64,000 nt of DNA from Rhodopseudomonas julia (GTDB lineage Bacteria; Pseudomonadota; Alphaproteobacteria; Rhizobiales; Afifellaceae). This document shows, piece after piece, positions 26,783 to 36,491 of the stretch. Position numbers and translations under genes: made by a program. The notes below the pieces were generated by a model that did no database searches, was not told where the DNA came from, and was given only the letters and a program-made list of their open reading frames with translations. Within the stretch, counting starts at the first letter, position 1, and every line of letters starts with the position of its first letter. The stretch spans positions 1,907,394-1,971,393 of the forward strand of contig NZ_JAUSUK010000001.1 of assembly GCF_030813515.1 (NCBI RefSeq). The letters run 5' to 3'.

Positions 26783-27985
26783 ATGATGACAGCATTCTTT
26801 TCACGCGCTGCGCGCGTCGCGGCTCTCATCGTCACAGGTCTGGCGGTTCTCATCCTTGCCGGCTGCAACGATTTCGAGGGCATGGCCAAGCATCTTCGGC
26901 CGCTTTCGCATTCCACCAAATCGCTCATCGCCAAAAAGGGCATGAGCGAGACGAGCCCGATCCTTGTTCGCCTGTTCAAGGAGGAATCGGAGCTCGAGGT
27001 TTGGAAGCAGGAGAAGGCGACCGGGCGATACGCGCTCCTCAAAACCTACGACATCTGCAAATGGTCGGGTAAGCTCGGCCCCAAGCAGAGGGAAGGCGAT
27101 CGTCAGGCGCCGGAAGGTTTTTACACCATCACGCCGGCGCAGCTGAACCCGAACTCCTCCTACTATCTGTCGTTCAACATGGGCTATCCGAACGCCTATG
27201 ACCGTTCGCTCGGGCGCACCGGCTCGCATCTCATGGTGCACGGCGCCTGCTCGTCGCGCGGCTGCTACGCCATGGACGACGACCAGATCCAGGAAATCTA
27301 CACGCTGGCGCGGCTTGCCTTCCAGGGCGGACAGAAATCCTTCCAGGTGCATGCCTTCCCGTTCCGCATGACGCCGGAAAATCTCGCCAAGCATCGCCGC
27401 AACGAGAATTACGCCTTCTGGAAAATGCTGAAAGAGGGCAGCGACGTCTTCGAGCTCACCCGCCAGGAACCGAAAGTCGCCGTGTGCTCGAAGCAATATG
27501 TCTTCGGCACCGAGCGCCAGGCCGGCATGAGCTATTCGCCGAGTGCCTCCTGCGCGCCGAAGGTGGACGATACGGTTCGTCTCGCTGTCGCCAAGAAGCG
27601 CGCCGAAGACGAGCTGCGCGAAGACAAGATCGCGAGCAATCTCAACGACCGCGACTATGCCAAGATCGCCGTCGCCGATCTGATGCGCGATCCGAGGCAG
27701 AAGAACGAAGTGCCGCCGACGCTTCTGGCGCTCGCCCGCGGCACGATGCCGGCCGAAGCCGCATCCCGGAACGCCCCGCAGAATGCTCCGATGTCGACGC
27801 CGGCCGATGCGCCTGTGATGACGGCGAGCATTCCGGAACGCTCCGAAAGCGGCAAGACGGGCGCGGAAACGCAGGTCGCCTCCGAGACGCCGACGGGCGC
27901 AGAGCCCGCGATGGCGACCGCCTACGCGCCGCAGCAGGAAGAGGACGCCGGCCTCCTGTCGCGGCTGATCAAGAAAGTCTGGTAG
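26783..27985 (+). CDS. L,D-transpeptidase (YafK-like) lipoprotein
   Basis: A 400-residue envelope protein. A signal peptide ends in the lipobox LAGC (lipidated Cys 28). The YkuD catalytic domain occupies about residues 58-220, with His153 and nucleophile Cys161 in MVHGACSSRGCYAM and the preceding RSLGRTGSHL. The C-terminal 170 residues are extended, with Ala/Pro/Thr-rich stretches that are probably disordered. Such enzymes cross-link peptidoglycan or attach outer-membrane proteins to it. The start could be either of two adjacent ATG codons. A strong terminator follows. Confidence 0.9.
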   Translation: MMTAFFSRAARVAALIVTGLAVLILAGCNDFEGMAKHLRPLSHSTKSLIAKKGMSETSPILVRLFKEESELEVWKQEKATGRYALLKTYDICKWSGKLGPKQREGDRQAPEGFYTITPAQLNPNSSYYLSFNMGYPNAYDRSLGRTGSHLMVHGACSSRGCYAMDDDQIQEIYTLARLAFQGGQKSFQVHAFPFRMTPENLAKHRRNENYAFWKMLKEGSDVFELTRQEPKVAVCSKQYVFGTERQAGMSYSPSASCAPKVDDTVRLAVAKKRAEDELREDKIASNLNDRDYAKIAVADLMRDPRQKNEVPPTLLALARGTMPAEAASRNAPQNAPMSTPADAPVMTASIPERSESGKTGAETQVASETPTGAEPAMATAYAPQQEEDAGLLSRLIKKVW

Positions 27986-28053
27986 CGCGAGCCATGCTGG
28001 CCGCGGCCTTTCGGGCCAGGCAGCGATTTCAAAAGACGGCTTCAAAGCACACG

Positions 28054-28083
28054 AACGGCGCGGGCGACCGCGCCGTTTTTTTT
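28054..28083 (+). terminator. Rho-independent terminator after the L,D-transpeptidase gene
   Basis: A perfect 10-bp stem, AACGGCGCGG and CCGCGCCGTT, with loop GCGA and eight T residues from 28076. Confidence 0.95.
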
Positions 28084-28221
28084 GGGGGCGCGCTCATTCT
28101 TCGTTTTCGCTCGCGCATTCCCTGCACTGCCTAGAGGGTCTTGTTGCGACCGCCGTTTCGCCTGCGATGCCGTTCAGACGCCATGCAATCTTTCGAGTGG
28201 CGCGGGTTTTCGGCCTCGGCC

Positions 28222-29388
28222 TCATCGGACCTCGGGGCATCTTCCGGCGGCCGGTGCCCCGAAAATGCCGAGGCGCTCGTAGCCCATCATCCCGGCCGCG
28301 AGCCCGATAGCGGCAAAGACGATGACGGCCTGATCCGGACCGAAGGCGTCCAGGATGAAACCGAAGAGGGGGGCTCCCGCCGTCTGGCCGATGGCGATGG
28401 TGAGAAAGCCAATCATCAGGCCTGTCGCTGGGCGACTGGAGAGCGCCGAAACACCCCAAACCAGATAGATTCCGGTCAGCATCACATAGGCCGCGCCGAA
28501 GAGAGCGCCGCCTGCGAGCGTCGTTGCGGGGGTGGTGAGGGCCGAGCCGGTCGCGAGGATGCCGAGCGCCATCATCGCCAGAAAGGCGCGATGCGTCCGG
28601 TCGATGCCAAAGCGTTTCACCAGGGTGCCTGCCGAGGCGCCGGCAATTCCCGCAATGCCGATGGCGGTCCACAAAACGCCGATGCCGCTCGTGCCCCAGC
28701 CGAGCCTTTGCGATGCGAGCTCGCCGCCGAAGGACCAAAGGGAGGTGCTTGCGGCGCCCATGAGGAAAGAGGCTGCGACGAGGCGGATCAAGGGGCCGGT
28801 TACGGGTGGCAGGTGACTGCCCGCAGCGGAGTTGCGGCGCGTCGGCGGAAGCGCGACTGCGGCTGCTAGCGCCACGAGAAGGGCGGCTGCGGCGAAGCCC
28901 GCGAAGGCGAGACGCCATTCCCCGCCGATCGCCAGGGCGACGGGGCCAGAGAGTGCGACCCCAGCACTGGTGCCCGCATTGATCGCGGTGTTGGTGGCGT
29001 TCTGCCGCTCGGCCCGGACCGCGGCAGCGACGGCCGCGGCCATGGGCGGAGAGGCGAGGCCGGTGCTCGACCCTGCCAAAAGCACGGCGCCGGCCAGCCA
29101 GGCGGCATTGGGCGCGGCGGCGATCGCGGTCATGCCGGCCGCGGCGACGAGGGCCGCCGCGATTGCCACGGCGCGCGCCCCGAAACGTTCGGTGAGGACG
29201 GCCGAGGCAATGATCGTCAGGCAATAGCCAAGAAAGGATCCGCCCGAGAGGACGCCCGACAGCGCCGGGCCGAGCGACAGATCGGCATCGACCTCCGGCA
29301 GAAACAGACCGAAGGCGAAACGGGCAAAGCCGTAACAGACGGCGATCAGGCCGAAACCGACGGCGCCCAGGCGAAGGGCCGGGCTCAC
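28222..29388 (-). CDS. MFS transporter, YbfB/YjiJ-like
   Basis: A 388-residue membrane protein with about 12 hydrophobic helices and the N-terminal YGFARFAFGLFLPE motif typical of the YbfB/YjiJ major facilitator subgroup. The later ATGLMIGFLTIAIGQTAGAPLFG belongs to the second half. The GTG start overlaps the stop of the upstream TetR regulator, so the exporter is coupled to its regulator. The substrate is unknown; a drug or small-metabolite exporter is the default expectation. Confidence 0.88.
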   Translation of the reverse strand: MSPALRLGAVGFGLIAVCYGFARFAFGLFLPEVDADLSLGPALSGVLSGGSFLGYCLTIIASAVLTERFGARAVAIAAALVAAAGMTAIAAAPNAAWLAGAVLLAGSSTGLASPPMAAAVAAAVRAERQNATNTAINAGTSAGVALSGPVALAIGGEWRLAFAGFAAAALLVALAAAVALPPTRRNSAAGSHLPPVTGPLIRLVAASFLMGAASTSLWSFGGELASQRLGWGTSGIGVLWTAIGIAGIAGASAGTLVKRFGIDRTHRAFLAMMALGILATGSALTTPATTLAGGALFGAAYVMLTGIYLVWGVSALSSRPATGLMIGFLTIAIGQTAGAPLFGFILDAFGPDQAVIVFAAIGLAAGMMGYERLGIFGAPAAGRCPEVR

Positions 29389-29927
29389 GGGCGTTGTCCG
29401 GCGTCAGCGTCGGCGACAAGGATTGCCGCTGCTCGGCGTGCCGCCGCGACCGCGGCCGGACCGCGATAGACAGCGGCGGCCGTCGCGCCCTCGTAGAGAA
29501 CCAGAACCTCATCCGTCAGGCGCGCGCCGGTACGCTCGCCGAGCTCCGTTGCGAGGATCTCGGCCAGGCGCCTACGAAAGGCTTCCTTTTGGGCGAGGAC
29601 GGCGGCGCGAACTTCCGGGATATTGCCGCCGGTCTCTCCGAGGGCGCGTAGGAAAAGACAGCCACGGGCGCCTTCCTCCCGCATCCATGTCTCCAAAGCC
29701 GCAAAGACGCCGTCGACGCTCTCGACGCCCTTGAACGTGCGCATGAAGCGGCGATCGCGCTCGGCGAGAACGGCCGCCATCAGGGCGGTTTTGTTGCCGG
29801 CATGCTTGTAGAGGGTGCGCGTGGACATGCCGGCGGCTTGAGTCAACCGGTCCATCCCGGTGGCGGTGAAGCCGTTCAGATCGAAGAGCTGTTCGGCGGC
29901 GGCGAGGAGCCGGGTTTTCGTTTCCAT
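29385..29927 (-). CDS. TetR/AcrR family transcriptional regulator
   Basis: A 180-residue one-domain repressor. The N-terminal helix-turn-helix (LTQAAGMSTRTLYKHAGNKTALM) is typical of TetR; the C-terminal ligand domain has a family-typical EEGARGCLFLRALGE segment. It precedes and overlaps the MFS exporter gene, and a perfect 22-bp palindrome lies 8 bp upstream of its start. Autorepression and control of the exporter are therefore likely. Confidence 0.92.
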   Translation of the reverse strand: METKTRLLAAAEQLFDLNGFTATGMDRLTQAAGMSTRTLYKHAGNKTALMAAVLAERDRRFMRTFKGVESVDGVFAALETWMREEGARGCLFLRALGETGGNIPEVRAAVLAQKEAFRRRLAEILATELGERTGARLTDEVLVLYEGATAAAVYRGPAAVAAARRAAAILVADADAGQRP

Positions 29928-29935
29928 CGCAGGGC

Positions 29936-29957
29936 ATGTAAAACGTACGTTTTACAT
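29936..29957. promoter_or_regulatory. Perfect 22-bp palindrome, probable TetR operator
   Basis: ATGTAAAACGT-ACGTTTTACAT is fully self-complementary and sits immediately upstream of the TetR start. TTGAAA, a good -35 box on the minus strand (29957-29962), abuts it, so a bound repressor would cover the promoter. Confidence 0.8.
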
Positions 29958-30083
29958 TTCAAGGATCGGCTTCGAAATCCGCTCGGCGTGCGCGGTGTGT
30001 GCGGGCATGGGCGCCAGCCATGCGGCCGATGGGGTGCTCTCACAGGGTGTGAGGGACAGGGGGGCCGTTCGGGGGAGGGCGAC

Positions 30084-30623
30084 TTAGCCGCTCGCTGGGA
30101 GATGCCTGTCGCCTGAGTCCGGTGTTGCGGGAAGAGGGGGGATCGCGATCCGGTAGAATTTCGTGTCGACGTCGACGAGCGGGAAGCTTGGCGGCAGCTC
30201 GGTCTTGTCGATCTCCGCAAAGCCGTTCTTCTCATAGAAGCGGTGGGCCGCGAGAAATTTTGCCGTGGTGCCGAGGAAGATCTCGGCGAGGCCGCGTTCC
30301 GCCGCGGCGGCGAGCGCGGTTTGCAAAAGCCTCGATGAGACGGCGTGGGGGCGGCCGCGATGGGTCGCGGCCACGAACATCTTGCGCAAGGCGGCCTGGT
30401 TGTCGCCGATATCCTTGAGCGCGATCGTGCCGACGACGCGCTCCCCCTCCTTCGCCACCCAGAAATCGCCCTTGCCGACCCGGTAGAAACTCTCGATGGC
30501 ACAAAGATCCGGCTGCTCGTCCAGCGTGATCGGGATCGCAAATTCGCGCTGCTGGATCGGCAGGATGAGATCGAGCACGCCCTGCTGGTCGGCTTTCTCG
30601 TAAGGGGAGATCGTGACGGGCAT
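30084..30623 (-). CDS. GNAT family N-acetyltransferase
   Basis: A 179-residue acetyltransferase-fold protein. The acetyl-CoA-binding region is RKMFVAATHRGRPHAVSSRLLQTAL (a variant of the R/Q-x-x-G-x-G/A loop), followed by AAERGLAEIFLGTTAKFLAAHRFYEKNGFAEI, the C-terminal beta bulge and helix. FWVAKEGERVVGTIAL precedes it. The substrate is unknown. It stands alone on the minus strand. Confidence 0.88.
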   Translation of the reverse strand: MPVTISPYEKADQQGVLDLILPIQQREFAIPITLDEQPDLCAIESFYRVGKGDFWVAKEGERVVGTIALKDIGDNQAALRKMFVAATHRGRPHAVSSRLLQTALAAAAERGLAEIFLGTTAKFLAAHRFYEKNGFAEIDKTELPPSFPLVDVDTKFYRIAIPPLPATPDSGDRHLPASG

Positions 30624-31002
30624 GGATGTCTCAGAGCTCAGAAGGTGTGTTTGGGTCCGCGCGGGAGACGGGGTTTATTGCGACGGCGATGTCTTGTCCC
30701 AGAGGAATACAGCAATCCACTCGGTCATCGTCAGGGCGCCTATCGGCATCTCTCGCATCGATCACGCGCTCTCCTCGAGCGACCAATAACGCCACTGCCG
30801 GTGATGGATCGGCGAAAAGCCGGCGTATTGCGGGGCGATGGGCTCGCGCACAACGTGCCAGCGATGTGGCGCTGCTTGTGAGCCGCCGAACAATGCGGTG
30901 GCGGAGAGTTACTTACAAGTGTGGCTGAAAATACGTTGCGTGACTTCGTGCGCCATGTGCAAATACCGTGTAGGTGATCCGCTATCGACTGGAGGGGGAG
31001 TC
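30624..31002. other. 379-bp region without a recognisable gene
   Basis: Short reading frames exist on both strands but none looks like protein. Composition shifts toward AT in the right part (30900-31000). A strong ribosome-site-like GGAGGGGGAG at 30990-30999 belongs to the downstream reading frame. Confidence 0.5.
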
Positions 31003-31251
31003 ATGCTGGCGCAAGGCGCCTGCGATTCCTATTTATGCACCGTGATGACATTTCGAATCTTCGAATGGGCGACGCTGAAGGACTACGACAACGCGAAAGC
31101 TGCCGCGACCGATCGCATTATCAAGAAGCAGTCGCGTGGGAACGTTTCAGCGCAAAACGGGTGGTCCATGACCATGCCGCAGCTCCTCAAACAATCACGG
31201 GACGCCGACAAGGCGATGGATTCGCTTCGGCGAGCGATGCCCTCTGATTGA
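31003..31251 (+). CDS. Hypothetical protein, N-terminal part of a frame interrupted by TGA
   Basis: An 82-residue product starting at an ATG with an excellent GGAGGGGGAG site. It contains FRIFEWATLKDYDNAKAAATDRII and a mixed-charge helical tail ending in LRRAMPSD. I recognise no domain. It ends at TGA 31249-31251, and the same frame then stays open to 31866. This may be a complete small gene or the front of a broken longer gene. Confidence 0.5.
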   Translation: MLAQGACDSYLCTVMTFRIFEWATLKDYDNAKAAATDRIIKKQSRGNVSAQNGWSMTMPQLLKQSRDADKAMDSLRRAMPSD

Positions 31252-31866
31252 GGCTGTTGTTGTCGTGGAACTGGGGGTGACGCGGAAAAGCAGCTCGGCC
31301 TTGTCTGTGACGAGTGGAATCGAGCTGAGAAGGCCATAAAGCTGGCCGAGCAAGTAAATGGCGAGATCATCAATCCCGCTATTTACGAGCTTCGCTACGC
31401 TGGTCGGCGCATCGTGGAGGCGATACAGTGCCTACCTGACGGGGAGGATTCGGAGGCTATCGCTCTCCTCCGGGATGCCTATTTCGACTGCAGTCGCGCA
31501 CGCCACGACGCGATTGATGCTGCGACCTCCAAGATTGCCGCGGACCTTGCGATTGCGGTCGACAAACTTGGGCCGGAAGCCGTCCTCGAAGGCTTTCCCT
31601 CATTCTCAAAGCTGAAATCCAGACTGGATGTCACCCGGCGGCTGATTTCGATTTCTCGGGAGGACCGAGAAAATCGCGCCAGGATCTATGAGACCCTCGA
31701 AAACGATCATCTCACAGAGATCGTTGAGGGATATAATGAATTTACTGCAAGCGAGCCGATCCTCAGGCGATATGCTCTGAGGCGACGAAGAGGCCTCTTG
31801 ATCGAGCGTGCGATGTGGCTTGCGGCCATCATCGTGGGAGTGTGGGCAACCTGGGCCTTCAGCTGA
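31252..31866 (+). pseudogene. Hypothetical protein, downstream part of the TGA-interrupted frame
   Basis: Directly after the TGA the same frame runs 204 codons to a stop at 31866, beginning Gly-Cys-Cys-Cys-Arg-Gly. Helical, protein-like sequence starts well before the first usable start codon, a GTG at 31414 with no ribosome site (LVCDEWNRAEKAIKLAEQVNGE lies upstream of it). The product ends in a single hydrophobic helix (AMWLAAIIVGVWATWAFS), so it would be a tail-anchored membrane protein. Either this is a nonsense-mutated gene, or translation begins at 31414 as a 150-residue protein, or the TGA is decoded. Confidence 0.45.
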
Positions 31867-32007
31867 AGCGTGCTGAGCCGCCTGTTCTGAAGGTGACTCT
31901 TGCCCGCTCTTTCCCGACGTGCATCTCCACCACGCGTCGTCTGGTGCGGTGCGAAGCAATGATCTCTGGCGCTATGGGGAGAGAAAGATAGACGCTCTCC
32001 GGTAATC

Positions 32008-33357
32008 TTACCCCTTGGCGCGGACGGCGCGGTTGGCCAGAAAGTCCATTTCGGCCGCGCTTTCGCGTGGGCGATGGGCGCGCTTTTTCGGGGGCGCGCT
32101 CGGATCCCCGGTTTCCATGACCGGCTCGGGGAGGCGGTGCGGTGTCGGCCCTGCCCAGGCATAGAGCGCCACGGGCTCCGAAAAGCCTCTGAGCGTGTGT
32201 TCGCCGAGGGGCGTCCAATGGGCGGGGGCGTGGTCCGCGACTTTCTGGACGGCAAGCGCCGGCACGCCGAAAACCTTGGTCATCGCCTGGACGCGCGCAA
32301 CCTGATTGACGATTGGGCCGATCACCGAAAACGACAGACGCGAGGCCGTGCCGATATTGCCGAACATGACGTTGCCGCGCGTCAGCCCGACGCCGTAATC
32401 GAGCGGCTCTTCACCGGCCGCACTTCGGGCCTCGTTCAAGAGCGCGAGCCTTTGCCAGCCCTTTTCGATGGCGCGGCTCGCGGCCTGCGCAGCCTCGTTC
32501 TCCGACGACCAGCAATCGAGCGGGAACAGCGCGATGACGGCATCGCCGATGAAATTCAGGATGTCGCCGCCTTCCTCTTCGATGGAGGCGGCGATGCAAT
32601 CGAAATAGGAATTCAACAGGTCGATGTAATCGGCGCGCGGGATGCGCTCGGCGAAGGCCGTGGAATTTCTGAGGTCGCTGTAGAGGATGATCGCCGGCAC
32701 CGTCTCGCCGTCGCCGCGATGGATCTGACCGCCGAGCACGCGTGGGCCGGCGCGATGGCCGAGATAGGTTTCGGCAATCGTATTGGCCATGCGCGACAGG
32801 ATCATCACCTTGCCGGAAAGAGCGAAGCGGCGGGTGACGCGCTGAAGCGCTGCGATCTCGGCATCTGAAAAGCCGCTCGGGCGCGTGCAGCAATACGAGA
32901 CGATGATGCCGCTGCGGGAGTGCGCTATGCCTTTGCCGGGGATGGCGAGATCGATCGCAAAGGCGATGTAATCGGTGAAGCCTTCGTCGGCGAATTCCTG
33001 CAGGATCGGGAAATCGACGAGTTTCTCCGGCCCCTGGAGCGCGCGCCGGAAGACGTCGCTGCCGCTCTCCACCAGCACCTTGAAAGGGCTTTGCCGCCAC
33101 GCCTCGCTGACATGGTCGGGTTCGGGATTGTAGGCGATCTGCTCGAAGGCGACTTCCTGGCCTTCGCGCCAGATCACCGCCTCAACTTGAAACAGTGGGT
33201 GGAGCGTCGTCCAATTGACCATAGCGCGGCCGATCGGAATGCCGACGCTGAAGATGCGATCGCACATGCCTTGAAAGAGCTCGGTCGGGTCGGGTTCGCC
33301 AAAGGCCTGTTCGACCAGCCAGGAGGTGACGTTGTCGACGAGCGTGCTTGAGGACAT
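32008..33357 (-). CDS. Class III adenylate/guanylate cyclase
   Basis: A 449-residue soluble protein. The catalytic domain lies at about residues 215-400. The first metal Asp is in IILYSDLRNSTAFAERIP and the second in GDILNFIGDAVIALFP, and NVMFGNIGTASRLSFSVIGPIVNQVARV gives the transition-state and dimer contacts. The N-terminal 200 residues resemble the sensor region found in related cyclases (FQGMCDRIFSVGIPIGRAMV). The ATG at 33357 is preceded by AAGGA; a longer frame adds 20 non-conserved residues. Product choice (cAMP or cGMP) cannot be read safely. Confidence 0.9.
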   Translation of the reverse strand: MSSSTLVDNVTSWLVEQAFGEPDPTELFQGMCDRIFSVGIPIGRAMVNWTTLHPLFQVEAVIWREGQEVAFEQIAYNPEPDHVSEAWRQSPFKVLVESGSDVFRRALQGPEKLVDFPILQEFADEGFTDYIAFAIDLAIPGKGIAHSRSGIIVSYCCTRPSGFSDAEIAALQRVTRRFALSGKVMILSRMANTIAETYLGHRAGPRVLGGQIHRGDGETVPAIILYSDLRNSTAFAERIPRADYIDLLNSYFDCIAASIEEEGGDILNFIGDAVIALFPLDCWSSENEAAQAASRAIEKGWQRLALLNEARSAAGEEPLDYGVGLTRGNVMFGNIGTASRLSFSVIGPIVNQVARVQAMTKVFGVPALAVQKVADHAPAHWTPLGEHTLRGFSEPVALYAWAGPTPHRLPEPVMETGDPSAPPKKRAHRPRESAAEMDFLANRAVRAKG

Positions 33358-33441
33358 GAAAGATCCTTGGCCGACACCAAGAGCCGCCCGCGCCTGCGGC
33401 ACGAGCGGTGGTGTCATCCTGAGCTGTTGTTCAAAGCAATT

Positions 33442-33468
33442 CTAGCCGGCCGCGTGCGGGCCGACTAG
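33442..33468 (-). terminator. Hairpin downstream of secA
   Basis: Arms CTAGCCGGCC and GGCCGACTAG (one G-U pair on the RNA) enclose 7 bases, 25 bp beyond the secA stop. There is no T-run, so it may be a weak terminator or a 3'-end stabiliser. Confidence 0.4.
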
Positions 33469-33492
33469 AGCGCTGGTTGTGGGGCGCGCTCT

Positions 33493-36279
33493 TTAGACCA
33501 GCGCGCCGTGGCAGTGCTTGAACTTCTTGCCGGAGCCGCAAGGGCAGGGCGAGTTGCGCCCGACCTTGCCCCAGGTGGAGGGGTCGTCGGGATCGATGAT
33601 GGCGGCGCCTGCACCTTCGCCGCCGGCATAAGCGCTGCTTGCGGCAGCCGCACCGGCCCCGACGGGAAGCGCGCCGGCTCCCGCCCGCTCCGACCCGCCG
33701 CCATCGACCATGGCAAATTCATCCTCGCCGGTGGTCGCATCGACATGATGGGCGACGCCTTCCGGCGGCCGCAGCGTTTCTTCAAGCGGTTCGCGCTCGG
33801 CGAGCTCGACATGCATGAGCTGCGCGGTGACGGCACGGCGAAGCTCGGAGAGCATCGCCTGGAAGAGCTCGAAGCCTTCGGTCTTGTATTCGTTCAACGG
33901 ATCGCGCTGGCCGTAGCCGCGGAAGCCGATGACGGAGCGCAGCTGGTCGAGCTGCGCCAGATGCTCGCGCCACAGCTGGTCGAGGGTGCGCAAGAGGATC
34001 TGCTTTTCCACCATGCGCATGAGCTCTGGGCCGAAACGGCTCGCCTTGCGGGCCATCAGCTCGTCGGCGGCCTTTTCGATGCGCTCGCGCATCTCCGCAT
34101 CGGCGATGCCTTCCTCCGCGGCCCATTCATCGATCGGCAGATCGAGGGCGAGGATCTGTGCGACTTCCGCCTTCAGGCCCTCCACATCCCATTGCTCGGC
34201 ATAGGCGCGCTCGGGGATGTGCTTGGAGACGATTTCGTCGACCGTCTCGTGGCGCATGTCGCGGACGGTTTCCGCCGTCTCCTCCTGGCGCATGAGATCG
34301 ATGCGCTGCTCGAAAACGACCTTGCGCTGGTCGTTCATGACGTCGTCGTATTTGAGCAGGTTCTTGCGGATGTCGAAGTTGTGGCCTTCGACCTTGCTCT
34401 GAGCCCGCTCGAGCGCCTTGTTGATCCAGGGATGGACGATCGCCTCGCCCTCCTTGAGACCGAGCTTCGTCAGCATGCCGTCCATGCGGTCTGAGCCGAA
34501 GATGCGCATCAGATCGTCCTGCAGGGACAGATAGAATTGCGAACGACCGGGATCGCCCTGACGGCCGGAACGGCCACGCAGCTGGTTGTCGATGCGCCGG
34601 CTTTCGTGGCGCTCGGTGGCGAGCACCATCAGGCCGCCGGCATCGAGTGCCTCGCGCTTCATGCGTTCCAGATCGGCGCGGATCGCCTTTTCCTTGGCCT
34701 CACGCTCGGGCCCTTCCTCCATCTCGCCGAGCTCTGCGGCGAGGCGCATATCGACATTGCCGCCGAGCTGAATATCGGTGCCGCGGCCGGCCATGTTGGT
34801 GGCGATGGTGATGGCGCCGGGCTTGCCGGCCTGGGAGATGATGATGGCTTCCTGCTCGTGATGGCGGGCGTTGAGGATGTTGAAGTCCTTGATGCCACTC
34901 GTCTTGAGGCGCTCGGCCAGAAGCTCCGACTTTTCGATCGACGTGGTGCCGACGAGAACCGGCTGACCGCGCTCGCGGCAATCTTTGATCGTCTCGATGA
35001 TCGCGGCGTATTTTTCTTCCACCGTGCGGAAGACCTGGTCGTCCTCGTCGATGCGGGCGACCGGGACATTGGTCGGCACCTCGACGACGTCGAGGCCGTA
35101 GATGTCCATGAACTCGTCGGCTTCCGTCATCGCCGTGCCGGTCATGCCGGCGAGCTTTTCGTAGAGGCGGAAATAATTCTGGAAGGTGATGGAGGCGAGC
35201 GTCTGGTTCTCCGGCTGGATCTTGACGTGCTCCTTGGCCTCGAGCGCCTGGTGCAGGCCTTCCGAATAGCGCCGGCCTTCCATCATGCGGCCGGTGAATT
35301 CGTCGATGATGACGACCTGGCCGTTCTTGACGATGTAATCCTTGTCGCGCTGGAAGATCTTGTGCGCCTTCAAGGCATTGTTGAGGTGATGGACGACGGC
35401 GACGTTTTCCACGTCGTACAGATTGTCGCCCTTCAGGAGCTCGGCGGCCTCCAGGAGACGCTCGGCATGTTCGGTGCCGTCTTCGGTCAGCGTCGCGGAG
35501 CGGACCTTCTCGTCGATCTCGTAATCTTCCCGCTTCAGCTGCGGGATGATGGCGTCGATCGCCTGATAGAGCTCCGACTTGTCTTCCACCGGACCGGAAA
35601 TGATGAGAGGCGTGCGCGCTTCGTCGATCAGGATGGAATCCACCTCGTCGACGATGGCGTAATGGTGACCGCGCTGCACCATGGCGCCGAGGTCGTATTC
35701 CATATTGTCGCGCAGATAATCGAAGCCGAATTCGTTGTTGGTGCCGTAGGTGACGTCGGCGCGGTAGGCGCGGCGACGCTCGTCCTGCGACAGGCCGTGG
35801 ACGATGACGCCCACAGAAAGGCCGAGGAAGCGATAGATGCGGCCCATCCAATCCGCGTCGCGGCTCGCCAGATAATCGTTGACGGTGACGACGTGGACGC
35901 CCTTGCCCGTGAGGGCGTTCAAATAGACCGGCAAGGTGGCGACGAGCGTCTTACCTTCACCCGTCTTCATTTCGGAGATGGCGCCTTCGTTCAAAACCAT
36001 GCCGCCGATGAGCTGCACGTCGAAGGGGCGTTGTCCGAGAACGCGTTTCGCCGCCTCGCGCACGGTGGCGAAGGCGGGCACCAAAAGATCGTCGACTCTG
36101 GCGCCGTTTTCGAGCTGTTGGCGGAATTCCAGGGTGCGACCGGCGAGCTCTTCGTCGCTCAGCCTTGCCGTCTCGTCCTCGAGCGCATTGATCTGATCGA
36201 CGAGGGGACGATACTTTTTGACGCGGCGGTCCGACGGGGTGCCAAAGACCTTGCGGCCCAAACTGCCCAAGCCCAGCAT
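33493..36279 (-). CDS. secA: Preprotein translocase ATPase SecA
   Basis: A 928-residue motor of the Sec pathway that drives unfolded proteins through SecYEG. Walker A is in [16 protein letters not shown], the [19 protein letters not shown] segment covers the Walker B region, and [15 protein letters not shown] is helicase motif V. The C-terminal zinc site [14 protein letters not shown] binds SecB and phospholipid. The length is normal for alphaproteobacteria. Confidence 0.98.
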   Translation of the reverse strand: MLGLGSLGRKVFGTPSDRRVKKYRPLVDQINALEDETARLSDEELAGRTLEFRQQLENGARVDDLLVPAFATVREAAKRVLGQRPFDVQLIGGMVLNEGAISEMKTGEGKTLVATLPVYLNALTGKGVHVVTVNDYLASRDADWMGRIYRFLGLSVGVIVHGLSQDERRRAYRADVTYGTNNEFGFDYLRDNMEYDLGAMVQRGHHYAIVDEVDSILIDEARTPLIISGPVEDKSELYQAIDAIIPQLKREDYEIDEKVRSATLTEDGTEHAERLLEAAELLKGDNLYDVENVAVVHHLNNALKAHKIFQRDKDYIVKNGQVVIIDEFTGRMMEGRRYSEGLHQALEAKEHVKIQPENQTLASITFQNYFRLYEKLAGMTGTAMTEADEFMDIYGLDVVEVPTNVPVARIDEDDQVFRTVEEKYAAIIETIKDCRERGQPVLVGTTSIEKSELLAERLKTSGIKDFNILNARHHEQEAIIISQAGKPGAITIATNMAGRGTDIQLGGNVDMRLAAELGEMEEGPEREAKEKAIRADLERMKREALDAGGLMVLATERHESRRIDNQLRGRSGRQGDPGRSQFYLSLQDDLMRIFGSDRMDGMLTKLGLKEGEAIVHPWINKALERAQSKVEGHNFDIRKNLLKYDDVMNDQRKVVFEQRIDLMRQEETAETVRDMRHETVDEIVSKHIPERAYAEQWDVEGLKAEVAQILALDLPIDEWAAEEGIADAEMRERIEKAADELMARKASRFGPELMRMVEKQILLRTLDQLWREHLAQLDQLRSVIGFRGYGQRDPLNEYKTEGFELFQAMLSELRRAVTAQLMHVELAEREPLEETLRPPEGVAHHVDATTGEDEFAMVDGGGSERAGAGALPVGAGAAAASSAYAGGEGAGAAIIDPDDPSTWGKVGRNSPCPCGSGKKFKHCHGALV

Positions 36280-36491
36280 AAAATCATCCTCTTCGTCGGC
36301 AAATTACCGATGTCGGCGTGTCGTGAGGCCGCTCATCGCTTCGAAGTGGCGCGGGGATCAGCGTTGAAAGCCGTCGAGCCGGCGCCCCCGCTTCTGGACG
36401 GCGGGCCGGGGGAGAGATAAGAACGGAGGTGAATCATGTCAATCTGCGGCGCTTGCGCAGACATCGCGCCGATGTCGATCGAGGACCCATC

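Noticed and set aside
31249..31300. A bacterial SECIS element after the in-frame TGA
   Set aside because: Only short, bulged pairings (GCTG with CAGC, CGT with ACG) can be drawn; not enough to call selenocysteine insertion.
34537..36420. A 627-codon open frame on the plus strand opposite secA
   Set aside because: It mirrors secA exactly, has no domain of its own, and comes from the high GC third positions of the secA codons.
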